From NCBI GenBank assembly GCA_963825575.1, contig CAWGUB010000006.1:124001-188000 (forward strand): a stretch of 64,000 nt of DNA, written 5' to 3'. A model generated the notes under the pieces. That model was not told where the DNA came from. It saw only the letters and a program-made list of their open reading frames with translations, and searched no databases. This document shows, piece by piece, positions 1-7,293 of this stretch. Position numbers and translations under genes: made by a program. Each line of letters begins with the position of its first letter. Position 1 is the stretch's first letter. Origin of the DNA: JAFDBW01 sp963825575 (GTDB lineage: Bacteria > Desulfobacterota > Desulfuromonadia > Desulfuromonadales > BM103).

Positions 1-936
1 CTGGGCCTGACCCTGGTCCAGACGGTACTGGACATCCCCTTCAGCCTTTATCGTACCTTCGTGCTGGAAGAACGTTTCCAGTTCAACACCTCGACGCCGA
101 AACTCTGGTTCACCGATCTGCTGAAGTCCCTGCTCATCGGTGCTGTGCTGCTCTCCCTGGTGGCGGCCGGTGCCCTGGCCCTGGTGCAGGCCAGTCCGGA
201 TTCCTGGTGGCTGTGGGTGTGGGGCTTCCTGGCCCTGATCACGCTGCTTTTGATGTACCTCTCGCCGGTTCTGATTGAGCCGCTTTTCTTCAAGTTTCTT
301 CCGCTCCAGAACGAAGAGCTCGCCGAACGGGTCAAAAGGGTGATGGCCCGAGCCGGGCTGCAGGTGGACCGGGTGCAGCAGGTCGATGCATCAAGGCGCA
401 GCAAACACTCCAACGCATATTTCACCGGTGTCGGCAGGGTCAAGCGCATCGTTCTGTTTGATACCCTCCTGGAACAGATGGATGATGAAGAAATCATCGG
501 TGTGCTGGCTCACGAGGCCGGCCACTGGAAACTCGGCCATATCTGGAAACGCCTGCTGGGAATGGAGCTGATCTCCCTCGTGGCCTGCTGGCTGGCGTGG
601 TATCTGCTCGGCCAGGGCAGTTTGCCGGGATGGTTTGGCCTTGGTCCGCTCAGTTTCGTCGGCCAGGTCGTGCTGCTGGGGTTCCTTGCCAGCCTGGCCG
701 GGTTTCTCCTGACCCCACTATCAAGCGGACTGTCCCGTCGTCACGAGTGGCAGGCCGACCGCTTCGCATACGATTTGACCGGCGAAGTTCAGCCCCTGTC
801 AAGAGCTCTAGCCAAGCTGTCTTGTGAGAACCTGAGCAACCTGCATCCACATCCACACTATGCCTGGTTCTACTATTCGCACCCTCCGGTTACAGCCAGA
901 ATTGCCAGGCTGTCTGAGCTGGAGTCTTCTCCATGA
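1..936 (+). CDS. M48 family zinc metallopeptidase (Ste24/CAAX-protease type), 5' truncated by window edge
   Basis: Integral-membrane zinc protease of the Ste24/HtpX superfamily. Eukaryotic Ste24 cleaves prenylated CAAX proteins; bacterial relatives are usually linked to membrane-protein quality control. The reading frame is open from base 1, so the start codon and first transmembrane segments lie outside the window. The zinc motif HEAGH is at 511-525, and the third ligand is the Glu of the EWQAD motif near 745, as expected for M48. Hydrophobic helices flank the catalytic domain on both sides (about 130-290 and 560-710). The stop overlaps the start of the next gene in an ATGA (933-936), so the MFS gene is probably translationally coupled. 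The family call is secure; the substrate is unknown. Confidence 0.9.
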   Translation: MGLTLVQTVLDIPFSLYRTFVLEERFQFNTSTPKLWFTDLLKSLLIGAVLLSLVAAGALALVQASPDSWWLWVWGFLALITLLLMYLSPVLIEPLFFKFLPLQNEELAERVKRVMARAGLQVDRVQQVDASRRSKHSNAYFTGVGRVKRIVLFDTLLEQMDDEEIIGVLAHEAGHWKLGHIWKRLLGMELISLVACWLAWYLLGQGSLPGWFGLGPLSFVGQVVLLGFLASLAGFLLTPLSSGLSRRHEWQADRFAYDLTGEVQPLSRALAKLSCENLSNLHPHPHYAWFYYSHPPVTARIARLSELESSP

Positions 937-2087
937 GGTCCATGACGATCATCCTCATCTCAACGGTTTTGACCATTTCGGCACTTTACGTGCCGCAGCC
1001 ACTGCTGCCGGTGCTTGCCAAACAGTTTGCGGTCAGCCGGGAGATGGCCGCCCTGTTGACCACGATCGTTTTTATCCCCTTGAGCCTTGCCCCACTGGCC
1101 TACGGTTACCTGCTTGAGGCAATCCCGGCCAAGCGCATTCTGCGAATCGCCATGCTGCTGCTGGGGCTCTCATCGCTGGTGCTCGGTTTTGTCGAGAGCT
1201 ACAGCTGGATGCTTGGTTGGAGACTTTTCCAGGGTTTGCTGATCCCCGCCCTTTTGACGGCACTGATGACCTATACCTCACAGAGCGCCACACAAGGTGA
1301 TATGCAGCGGGCCATGGCCTGGTATATCGGCGCGACGATCGCCGGGGGATTCGCCGGGCGAGCCCTGTCCGGAATAATTGCCAGCCTGTTTCACTGGCGC
1401 GTCAGCTTTCTGTTCCTCGGGGTCAGCATCCTGATCGCCTGGGTCTGGCTGGCAAAACTCCCGGATACCGGCACGGTGCGCATGCAACGTCCGCGTCTCG
1501 GCCTGATCAAGGAGATCCTTGCCAAGCCGGTGTTCCGTCGCGCCTACCTGATGATTTTCTGTTTTTTCCTGGCCTTTGCAGCGATCATGAACTTCCTGCC
1601 GTTCCGCCTGACCGAATTGACCGCGGAGGCAGACGAACTGCGAATCGGGCTGGCTTATTCCGGCTACATGATGGGGCTGCTTGCCTCGTTGAACGCAGTA
1701 ACCCTGCAACGCTGGTGTGGCGGTGTCGAACGGACCATGGTCATAGCCCTGGTTCTTTATCTCGTCGCTCTTGTTCTGTTGGGCGTACCTTCCGTCGCTT
1801 TGCTGCTGGCAACCATGTTCCTCTTCTGTGGCGCCATGTTCCTGACCCATGCCACCGCGACCGGGTTGTTGAATCGGCTGGCCGAGGAACACAAGGGGAT
1901 GGTCAACGGGCTCTACGTCGCTTTTTATTATGGTGGCGGGGCACTCGGATCAATCCTTCCCGGTTATGTGTACCGGGGGTTCGGCTGGATTGGCTTCATC
2001 TCGGTTCTGGTTGTTGTCGTAGTGGTTGCTCTGCTGCTGGCTGTCGGCCTGGCACGCACGGGCTCAATTGAACCCACAAACCGCTAA
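933..2087 (+). CDS. MFS transporter (drug/metabolite efflux type)
   Basis: A 384-residue, almost wholly hydrophobic protein with about 12 predicted membrane helices, the usual size of a 12-TM major facilitator. The N-terminus (PQPLLPVLAKQFAVS) and the loop between the early helices resemble the YnfM/arabinose-efflux branch, which exports drugs or small metabolites by proton antiport. It begins inside the stop codon of the M48 protease gene (ATGA overlap), so both are on one transcript. Nothing in the sequence gives the substrate. It ends about 100 bases before the FKBP lipoprotein gene. Confidence 0.85.
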   Translation: MRSMTIILISTVLTISALYVPQPLLPVLAKQFAVSREMAALLTTIVFIPLSLAPLAYGYLLEAIPAKRILRIAMLLLGLSSLVLGFVESYSWMLGWRLFQGLLIPALLTALMTYTSQSATQGDMQRAMAWYIGATIAGGFAGRALSGIIASLFHWRVSFLFLGVSILIAWVWLAKLPDTGTVRMQRPRLGLIKEILAKPVFRRAYLMIFCFFLAFAAIMNFLPFRLTELTAEADELRIGLAYSGYMMGLLASLNAVTLQRWCGGVERTMVIALVLYLVALVLLGVPSVALLLATMFLFCGAMFLTHATATGLLNRLAEEHKGMVNGLYVAFYYGGGALGSILPGYVYRGFGWIGFISVLVVVVVVALLLAVGLARTGSIEPTNR

Positions 2088-2184
2088 TCTGCTGAAAATC
2101 CCTTGGTTTAGGTTGACAGAATGCAGGGCCATGGGTATCTTTACTGCTTCATTCTATTATTCGCGTTTACTGAAAGGACTACCC

Positions 2185-2901
2185 ATGCACCTCAGACTGT
2201 TTGCCGTTATGTTCATGCTGACCTACCTCGTCGGATGTTCCGCAGAAGAGGCCAGTTCCGCATCCGAATTGAAACTCGATACCCCGAAAAACCGGATCAG
2301 TTACACGATCGGTGTAAATATCGGCCAGGATTTCAAAACCCAGAAGATGGATGTTGACCCCGATGTTCTTTTGATGGGACTTAAAGACACCCTGTCTGGA
2401 AAGGAACTGCAGCTCACCGAAGAGGAGATGGTGCAGGAAATCCAGAACTTCCAGCAGGAGATGCAGGCCAAAATGGTCGCTGAAATGGAAGCGCAGGCGA
2501 CCACTAACAAGGCCGCGGGAGAGGCATTCCTGGCTGAGAATGCCAACCAGGAAGGTGTTGTGGTGACCGAGAGTGGCCTTCAATATAAAATCCTCGAACC
2601 AGGCGAGGGGGATTCGCCAGGGCCGGCCGATGTTGCGACGGTGCACTATCGCGGTACGCTGATCGACGGGACCCAGTTCGACAGCTCCTACGACCGTGGC
2701 CAGCCGGCGACCTTCCCGGTGGGCGGCGTGATTGCCGGCTGGACCGAAGCCTTGCAACTGATGAAGCCCGGCGCGAAATGGCAGCTGTTCATCCCTGCCG
2801 AGCTCGCATATGGCGAGAGAGGAGCTGGACAGGATATCGGGCCCAATTCAACCTTGTTGTTCGATGTCGAGCTGATCAGCGTGGAAAAAGGCGAGAACTG
2901 A
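2185..2901 (+). CDS. FKBP-type peptidyl-prolyl isomerase lipoprotein (Mip/FkpA-like)
   Basis: Envelope peptidyl-prolyl cis-trans isomerase of 238 residues that should help fold exported proteins. The frame is open further upstream, but the ATG at 2185 follows a good ribosome site (GAAAGGA) and starts a lipoprotein signal peptide with lipobox LVGC, so this start is preferred. After the lipid-anchor Cys come an N-terminal helical dimerisation domain (about residues 30-120, Glu/Gln-rich), as in Mip and FkpA, and a C-terminal FKBP domain (about 125-236, with VHYRGTLIDGTQFDSS). Its stop overlaps the next FKBP gene by one base (TGATG), so two isomerases of different types are co-translated. Confidence 0.93.
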   Translation: MHLRLFAVMFMLTYLVGCSAEEASSASELKLDTPKNRISYTIGVNIGQDFKTQKMDVDPDVLLMGLKDTLSGKELQLTEEEMVQEIQNFQQEMQAKMVAEMEAQATTNKAAGEAFLAENANQEGVVVTESGLQYKILEPGEGDSPGPADVATVHYRGTLIDGTQFDSSYDRGQPATFPVGGVIAGWTEALQLMKPGAKWQLFIPAELAYGERGAGQDIGPNSTLLFDVELISVEKGEN

Positions 2902-3344
2902 TGAGTGATCGGGAGAAGCGTGTCGCTGCTGCCGGTGATCAGGTTCGCGTCAATTATATCGGGCGCTTCGCTGACGGTTCAATATTCGACTCGTCAGAAG
3001 GTCACGACCCGCTGGAGTTCACCGTTGGAGCTGGCCAGGTGATCGTCGGGTTCGACCAGGCTGTTATTGGTCTGAAGCCAGGTGAAAGCCGTAAAGTTGT
3101 GGTGCCCCCCGAAGATGGCTATGGCGGCCATCTCCCGGAAATGGTTGCCAAGGTAGAGAAACATCTGATTCCAGACCATGACAAACTGATCCTTGGCAGC
3201 ATGCTTGAGGTCGGCCTTGAAGACGGCCAGTCTTTGGAGGTGCAGGTCGTAGAAATCTCCGATGATTCGGTGGTTCTGGATGGGAACCATCCTCTGGCAG
3301 GCAAGGAATTGCACTTTGAAATAGTGCTGCTCGAGTGTTCCTGA
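2901..3344 (+). CDS. FKBP-type peptidyl-prolyl isomerase, SlyD-like
   Basis: A 147-residue cytoplasmic prolyl isomerase/chaperone of the SlyD type. The FKBP half begins with VRVNYIGRFADGSIFDSS. An 'insert-in-flap' chaperone segment follows, carrying PEDGYGGHLPEMV at about residues 72-84. The frame extends upstream, but the ATG at 2901 fits the SlyD N-terminus and the one-base overlap with the lipoprotein FKBP stop. It lacks the His/Cys-rich metal-binding tail of E. coli SlyD, so a nickel-delivery role is not supported. A strong terminator follows 18 bases after the stop. Confidence 0.92.
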   Translation: MSDREKRVAAAGDQVRVNYIGRFADGSIFDSSEGHDPLEFTVGAGQVIVGFDQAVIGLKPGESRKVVVPPEDGYGGHLPEMVAKVEKHLIPDHDKLILGSMLEVGLEDGQSLEVQVVEISDDSVVLDGNHPLAGKELHFEIVLLECS

Positions 3345-3362
3345 GCGAGTCGTTAAATGACC

Positions 3363-3390
3363 GGGCCGCCTGCAAAGGCGGCCCTTTTTT
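3363..3390 (+). terminator. Rho-independent terminator after the FKBP pair
   Basis: A perfect 8-bp GC stem (GGGCCGCC / GGCGGCCC) with a 6-base loop is followed by six T. It closes the M48-MFS-FKBP-FKBP transcription unit. Confidence 0.92.
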
Positions 3391-3515
3391 GTCTCTGTTG
3401 AAGCTTACGCTCAGCGTTTTCTGCCTTTCACCAGTTCAATAAAGATTCTGACAAGTCCCTGTTTTTGTGACGAAGTTAAAAGAGTCTTGACCTGACACGC
3501 AATAATCAGCCAAGT

Positions 3516-3531
3516 CGGCACGGACTGTGCA
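3516..3531 (+). promoter_or_regulatory. Candidate sigma-54 (RpoN) promoter of the receiver/PilZ gene
   Basis: The bases cGGCACGgactgTGCa match the -24/-12 consensus TGGCAC-N5-TTGCA at most conserved positions. The key GG (3517-3518) and GC (3529-3530) are separated by exactly 10 bases. The predicted start point near 3542 leaves a 38-base leader to the ATG at 3580. No convincing sigma-70 promoter lies at this place. Confidence 0.5.
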
Positions 3532-3579
3532 AAAAATCCTAAGCTTGATGGTAAACATCCTGCGCCGGGAGTGATCAGT

Positions 3580-4296
3580 ATGCCCACGAAAAAAATCGTT
3601 CTTTCGCATGATCCCACCTTGTTGGCGATCCTGAAGAATTCCTATTTCCAGAGGGAAGGTTTTGAAATGGTGCTGGTCAAGGATGGCCAGACCGGCTTCC
3701 AGGCTGTCGAGGCCGAGGCCCCGTCACTATCGATATTCGATATCGCGCTGCTGGGAGAACAGGCCCTTGAGTGTTGCCGGTCGATCAAGAACGATGCATT
3801 GCTGGCCAAAACTCCAGTATTACTGGTGCTGCCGGAAAATGCTGATGAGGATGTGGCTGATGCCTGTTGGAGTGCCGGCACCGATGCTGTTGTGCACCGG
3901 CCCTTGGAGGCGGCCCGATTCCTCGATGCGGCTTTTGGCCTGCTCGGGATCTCCCGCCGGTTGGTCCCGCGTTTCCCGGTCAATTTCAAACTCAAGTTTC
4001 TTGACACTAAGCAGAAACAACATCTCGGCACCTGCGTGAACATTACTGTCGACGGAATGTTCCTCGCGACTGAAACACTCTTCCCGGTCGACACACAGTT
4101 GTCAATTGAGTTTACCCTGCCCGATTTCCAGAGTCCTATCGCAATCGTGGTCCGGGTTGCCTGGGTGAATCACCCGGAATGGCTGAAAAAGAGCACCTTG
4201 CCATGTGGGATGGGGCTTGAATTCATTAACAGCAGTTCGGCTTTCAAGCAGGCCCTGACGGCTTTTGTTGATAGCCTGGCAAGTCAAAACGGTTAG
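3580..4296 (+). CDS. Receiver-like domain + PilZ domain protein (probable c-di-GMP effector)
   Basis: A 238-residue cytoplasmic protein. Residues 1-120 form a degenerate receiver domain: Asp54 sits at the usual phosphorylation position, but the invariant Lys before Pro is Arg107, so normal phosphorelay signalling is doubtful. Residues 125-235 form a PilZ domain with arginines R126, R127 and R131 and an N-I-T-V-D-G box (154-159), close to the RxxxR and (D/N)xSxxG motifs that bind cyclic di-GMP. The start at 3580 is chosen because GGGAG lies 8 bases upstream. Similar two-domain proteins occur in Deltaproteobacteria with gliding or pili. The gene is monocistronic with its own sigma-54-like promoter. 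The target process is unknown. Confidence 0.85.
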   Translation: MPTKKIVLSHDPTLLAILKNSYFQREGFEMVLVKDGQTGFQAVEAEAPSLSIFDIALLGEQALECCRSIKNDALLAKTPVLLVLPENADEDVADACWSAGTDAVVHRPLEAARFLDAAFGLLGISRRLVPRFPVNFKLKFLDTKQKQHLGTCVNITVDGMFLATETLFPVDTQLSIEFTLPDFQSPIAIVVRVAWVNHPEWLKKSTLPCGMGLEFINSSSAFKQALTAFVDSLASQNG

Positions 4297-5177
4297 TTGC
4301 CGGACACCTTATCCGCGTTCAATTTGGCACTGCAATATTTACAGAACACGGCATCATAGCTGTGTTTCTCTCCTCCGCATGCCGGGCACGCCTGGGTTGA
4401 TACTTCCCCCTTGATCGGTGCGACAAGCTCTGCAGTAACAATCCCGGTTGGTACCGCAATCACGCCATATCCCAATACCATAATGATGCTGGCCACCGCC
4501 CGTCCCAAAGGAGACTGTGGGGAGATATCTCCATAGCCCACGGTCGTCAGGGTTGTTATGGCCCAGTAGCATGAAGCACCTATGGACGTGAAGCCACTTT
4601 CGTCACCTTCTATGAGATAAAGCAATGAGCCAAAGATCAGGACCAGGCTCATGACGACAAACAGGAAGACCGATATTTTGCGCGTGCTGGCGCGCATTGC
4701 TTTCAGCAGGACTTCCGCTTCATTGAGGTATTGTGCCAGTTTCAGGATTCTGAAAATTCTCAGCAGGCGCAGGACCCTGATGGTCATCAGGTACTGCGAG
4801 CCGGGGAACAGCAGGCTGAGGTAGGTCGGCAGAATGGCGACGAGATCGACCAGGCCGTAGAAGCTGCGAATGTAGCGGACCGGGTTGCCAAGGGAGATGA
4901 TCCTGGCAACATATTCTGCAGTGAAGATCAGGGTGAAAAACCACTCGATGACATAGAGGGCCTCGCCATGCTCGGCGCGGATTTCGGCAACGCTGTCGAA
5001 CATCACGGTAATGATGCTCAGGATGATGGCAATGATCAGGACGATGTCGAAGAGCTTGCCCGTCGGGGTGTCCGCTTCGAAGATGATTTCGTGCAGCTTG
5101 ATCCGCCAGGCTGCCGGGCTCTTGTCTTGCTTGGTTTGGGGGCCAGGGAATCTGTTGGGACGGGATGTTTTGCTCAT
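4293..5177 (-). CDS. Voltage-gated-type potassium channel with C-terminal zinc ribbon
   Basis: A 294-residue six-helix ion channel of the Kv superfamily. Helices S1-S6 run from about residue 35 to 250. S4 carries regularly spaced arginines (IRVLRLLRIFRILKL), the signature of a voltage sensor. The pore loop has the potassium selectivity filter TVGYGD. The C-terminus ends in a CxxC...CxxC zinc-ribbon-like tail (CPAC, CKYC), which is unusual for a channel and also occurs in some bacterial Kv relatives. The ATG at 5177 has AGAGG 7 bases upstream; the frame is open to 5243, but those residues do not look like channel sequence. The last four bases overlap the convergent PilZ gene stop. Confidence 0.9.
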   Translation of the reverse strand: MSKTSRPNRFPGPQTKQDKSPAAWRIKLHEIIFEADTPTGKLFDIVLIIAIILSIITVMFDSVAEIRAEHGEALYVIEWFFTLIFTAEYVARIISLGNPVRYIRSFYGLVDLVAILPTYLSLLFPGSQYLMTIRVLRLLRIFRILKLAQYLNEAEVLLKAMRASTRKISVFLFVVMSLVLIFGSLLYLIEGDESGFTSIGASCYWAITTLTTVGYGDISPQSPLGRAVASIIMVLGYGVIAVPTGIVTAELVAPIKGEVSTQACPACGGEKHSYDAVFCKYCSAKLNADKVSGN

Positions 5178-5277
5178 GTTGCCGCCTCTGCAAAGATAGG
5201 AGTTTCGTACAGGCATCCTGCCAGTTACAGCAAAAACGGTCAACCAGCGAACTGGTTATCGGATGCTGAATGGAAAT

Positions 5278-5306
5278 AAAAAAGGCCTTCTGCAGAAGGC
5301 CTTTTT
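5278..5306 (-). terminator. Terminator downstream of superoxide reductase gene
   Basis: A long, perfectly symmetric stem (AAAAAGGCCTTC / GAAGGCCTTTTT) lies just after the superoxide reductase stop on the minus strand. The T-runs on both sides would let it work in either direction. Confidence 0.88.
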
Positions 5307-5317
5307 GTTGTAACAGA

Positions 5318-5698
5318 CTAACTCTTTGCCGACCAGTGGCCGTGCAGGTTGCAATACTCGCGGGCCGTTACCGCCTTGGCGATAAGCGGGAAAGTTGCTT
5401 CCGGAGTGCTTCCTGGCTGCAGGTTCTGACGGTAGACCTTGCCGTCGGCGATCAGCTCAATCCACTCGATGTAATGCTCATCGGCCATCGGATGTGCGAC
5501 ACTGCCAACCTTGACGGTAATGCTGTCGGCGCCGATTTCGATGACGGGAACATGCTTTTCCAGAGCGGCATCAACAGTGTTCTCCGTCAAAAGGACCATC
5601 TTCTGATTGCAGCAGCTCAGGGCGCCGGGGCCACCGTGCAGCATTTCGACAATATTTCCGCAGAGTTCACACTTGTAGACTTCGTTCAGCTGGGGCAT
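5318..5698 (-). CDS. dfx: Desulfoferrodoxin (class I superoxide reductase)
   Basis: A 126-residue non-heme iron protein that reduces superoxide to hydrogen peroxide without releasing oxygen, a hallmark of anaerobes. The N-terminal desulforedoxin centre has its four cysteines (Cys10, 13, 29, 30). The catalytic centre has E47-K48-H49, H69, H75, C116 and H119, all in canonical positions. It lies 17 bases downstream of the rubrerythrin gene in the same orientation, so the superoxide reductase and a peroxide-removing partner share a transcript. ATG 5698 is preceded by AAGGAG. Residues and length fit the two-iron class fully. Confidence 0.97.
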   Translation of the reverse strand: MPQLNEVYKCELCGNIVEMLHGGPGALSCCNQKMVLLTENTVDAALEKHVPVIEIGADSITVKVGSVAHPMADEHYIEWIELIADGKVYRQNLQPGSTPEATFPLIAKAVTAREYCNLHGHWSAKS

Positions 5699-5715
5699 TT
5701 TTTTCTCCTTGTTGT

Positions 5716-6289
5716 TTAGTAGTTTACGGGTTTCAGTTCAAAGTGGGCCTGCGGATGGTTGCAGGCGGGACAGGTGTCGGGTGCTTCTGTACCTTCATGT
5801 AGGTAGCCACAGTTCTGGCAACGCCAGGTGCTGGGCTGCTCGCGCTTGAAGACCTGGTTGCTTTTGATGTTGCTGAGGAGCTTCAGGTAGCGTTCTTCGT
5901 GATATTTTTCGGCAACGGCGATCGACATGAAGACCTCTGCAATCGCCGGGAAACCCTTCCTCGCGTGCCGTTGCGGCGAACTCCGGGTACATGGTGCTGT
6001 ACTCGTAGTTCTCACCTCCGGCGGCTTCCTTGAGGTTCTCCAGCGTCGAACCGACAACGCCGGCAGGGAAACTGGCCGTCACTTCAACTTCGCCGCCTTC
6101 GAGCAGCTTGAACAGGCGTTTGGCATGCTCACGCTCGTGGTTGGCGGTTTCTTCGAAGATGTTTGATATTTGTACATACCCCTCCTTTCTTGCCTGGGCT
6201 GAGAAGTAGGTGTAACGGTTACGGGCCTGGCTTTCGCCGCAAAACGCTGTGAGAATGTTTTTTTCTGTCTGGGTGCTTTTCAGGGCCAT
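5716..6289 (-). pseudogene. rbr: Rubrerythrin gene with a single-base frameshift
   Basis: Rubrerythrin is a diiron plus rubredoxin-type peroxidase that protects anaerobes from hydrogen peroxide. The N-terminal diiron part (MALKSTQTEKNIL..., ATG 6289 with GGAGG upstream) reads in one frame down to the GFP codons near 5955. The rest of the four-helix bundle (AIAEVFMSIAVAEKYHEERY) and the rubredoxin-like tail (CQNCGY...CPAC) read in another frame. Deleting one base in the run GGG-TTT-CCC (plus-strand 5948-5956) restores a normal protein of about 190 residues. The downstream part shows no decay, so this is either a very recent mutation or a sequencing error; programmed +1 slippage on CCC is a remoter option. 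It is first gene of the operon with superoxide reductase. Confidence 0.85.
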
Positions 6290-6334
6290 AGAAACCTCCA
6301 TAGAAAATTTCACATACTTGTAGTCTGAGACAGG

Positions 6335-6362
6335 ATTATATCACAATCGTAACACCCTGCAA
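6335..6362 (-). promoter_or_regulatory. Candidate promoter of rubrerythrin-superoxide reductase operon
   Basis: On the minus strand a perfect -10 TATAAT (6335-6340) has TTGCAG 16 bases upstream (6357-6362). The ATG of rubrerythrin is 45 bases downstream. No clear operator palindrome was found beside it. Confidence 0.5.
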
Positions 6363-6454
6363 TTTATGACTAAATTGGTTTGCTAGTCAAGGTGTAATAC
6401 GGTTTTTGCCGGAATAGACCGGGAGACGTGTCACGGATCGGAATAACCAGAAAT

Positions 6455-6488
6455 AAAAAAAGCCTCCCCTGGTAGGGGGAGGCTTTTT
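6455..6488 (-). terminator. Terminator of the triheme cytochrome gene
   Basis: Stem GCCTCCCC / GGGGAGGC (6462-6469 and 6476-6483), flanked by A- and T-runs, so it could act in both directions. It lies 18 bases past the cytochrome stop. Confidence 0.9.
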
Positions 6489-6505
6489 ATTCAACAGACT
6501 GCGAG

Positions 6506-6772
6506 TTACTTCTTGTGGCAATCGTTACACTTGGTCGGGCCACCTTTGTCTTTGTGGCAGTCTTTACAGGCTGCGCCATGAGCAGCATTCTTGTCGACGG
6601 CGATCTTCGCCGGAGTGCCTTCGTGGCAGGCTTCGCAGCCGAGCTTGTCAGCATGATCTTTATGGTCGAAGGTGACGGCGCCTTTTTTGCTGTCGTAGGT
6701 TACGGAATCAACAGCATAGGCTACGGTGAAAGCGAAAGCGACCAGCATTACGGCAATAATCAGTTTTTTCAT
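6506..6772 (-). CDS. Periplasmic triheme cytochrome c7 (PpcA family)
   Basis: An 88-residue precursor with a Sec signal peptide cleaved near residue 20 (AYA-VDS). The mature protein has three CxxCH heme sites (CEACH, CKDCH, CNDCH) plus additional His residues for bis-His ligation, and is lysine-rich. Size and spacing match the PpcA-PpcE c7 cytochromes of Geobacter and Desulfuromonas, which carry electrons through the periplasm to outer-membrane reductases. ATG 6772 follows AAGGAG; the frame upstream of it is not signal-like. The gene stands alone between its own promoter and terminator. Which ppc paralogue it represents cannot be told here. Confidence 0.95.
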   Translation of the reverse strand: MKKLIIAVMLVAFAFTVAYAVDSVTYDSKKGAVTFDHKDHADKLGCEACHEGTPAKIAVDKNAAHGAACKDCHKDKGGPTKCNDCHKK

Positions 6773-6818
6773 GTCTCTCTCCTTATGAAGGTGGTTAATA
6801 TGAAAATAAGCAGAAGCT

Positions 6819-6847
6819 AATCTACTTATTTTAATCTTGCGGGTCAA
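6819..6847 (-). promoter_or_regulatory. Sigma-70 promoter of the triheme cytochrome gene
   Basis: Minus strand: TTGACC (6842-6847), 17-base spacer, TAGATT (6819-6824), about 47 bases before the ATG. The spacing is ideal and the region is AT-rich. Confidence 0.6.
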
Positions 6848-6900
6848 GTGTTTTTTTTAAGTTGTATGCGATAGTTGCTGCTATGAATTGTCGATGAGGA

Positions 6901-6909
6901 TGTTATAAT
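6901..6909 (+). promoter_or_regulatory. Extended -10 promoter (TGTTATAAT) of small lipoprotein gene
   Basis: TGTTATAAT carries both the TGn extension and a perfect TATAAT, 34 bases before the ATG at 6943. There is no good -35 box, as is usual for extended -10 promoters. Confidence 0.5.
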
Positions 6910-6942
6910 CCAGTAACAAATGTTATCAGGTGGGAGTTCGAT

Positions 6943-7188
6943 ATGTCGCGTTGGTTTTTGGTGGGTTTATTGTCTTTGTTGCTGGTCGGTTGTGCATCTC
7001 GGTGGCAGAGCGGTTCCAAGCTCCCTTCAGAGTTCTACGCTGACGACAGGGCTTGCCAGGCTGAGACCGGCAGCGTTTCGGCAGGGCTCGAGCCGGGTTC
7101 GGGGCGCGTCAGCTACGAAAGCTGCATGTGGGAGAAGGGCTGGCACAAGAAAACAACCATCTGGTTCTTTGACCCGAAGGAGCAGTAG
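6943..7188 (+). CDS. Small predicted lipoprotein, unknown function
   Basis: An 81-residue protein with a lipoprotein signal peptide and lipobox LLVGC, so it should be anchored in the envelope by Cys17. The mature part has two further cysteines (one in 'CQAE', one in 'CMWEKGW') that could form a disulfide, a pattern seen in many small YecR-like or DUF lipoproteins. GGGAG sits 7 bases before the ATG. It is flanked by an extended -10 promoter and a strong terminator, so it is a genuine monocistronic gene. No function can be assigned. Confidence 0.8.
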   Translation: MSRWFLVGLLSLLLVGCASRWQSGSKLPSEFYADDRACQAETGSVSAGLEPGSGRVSYESCMWEKGWHKKTTIWFFDPKEQ

Positions 7189-7217
7189 TTGCTCCTTGGT
7201 CTAACCTGGTCGCGTCG

Positions 7218-7250
7218 GAGAGGGCAGACAAGAGTCTGCCCTCTCTTTTT
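7218..7250 (+). terminator. Terminator after the small lipoprotein gene
   Basis: Perfect 12-bp stem GAGAGGGCAGAC / GTCTGCCCTCTC, 4-base loop and five T, starting 29 bases after the stop. Confidence 0.95.
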
Positions 7251-7293
7251 GTCTCATCCGCATGTTTATCGGATTTCTGCAGGGTGAAGCAGC

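Noticed and set aside
1278..1892. Long minus-strand open frame opposite the first MFS gene
   Set aside because: It is a shadow of the MFS coding sequence, with no ribosome site and Gln/His-rich composition unlike a real protein.
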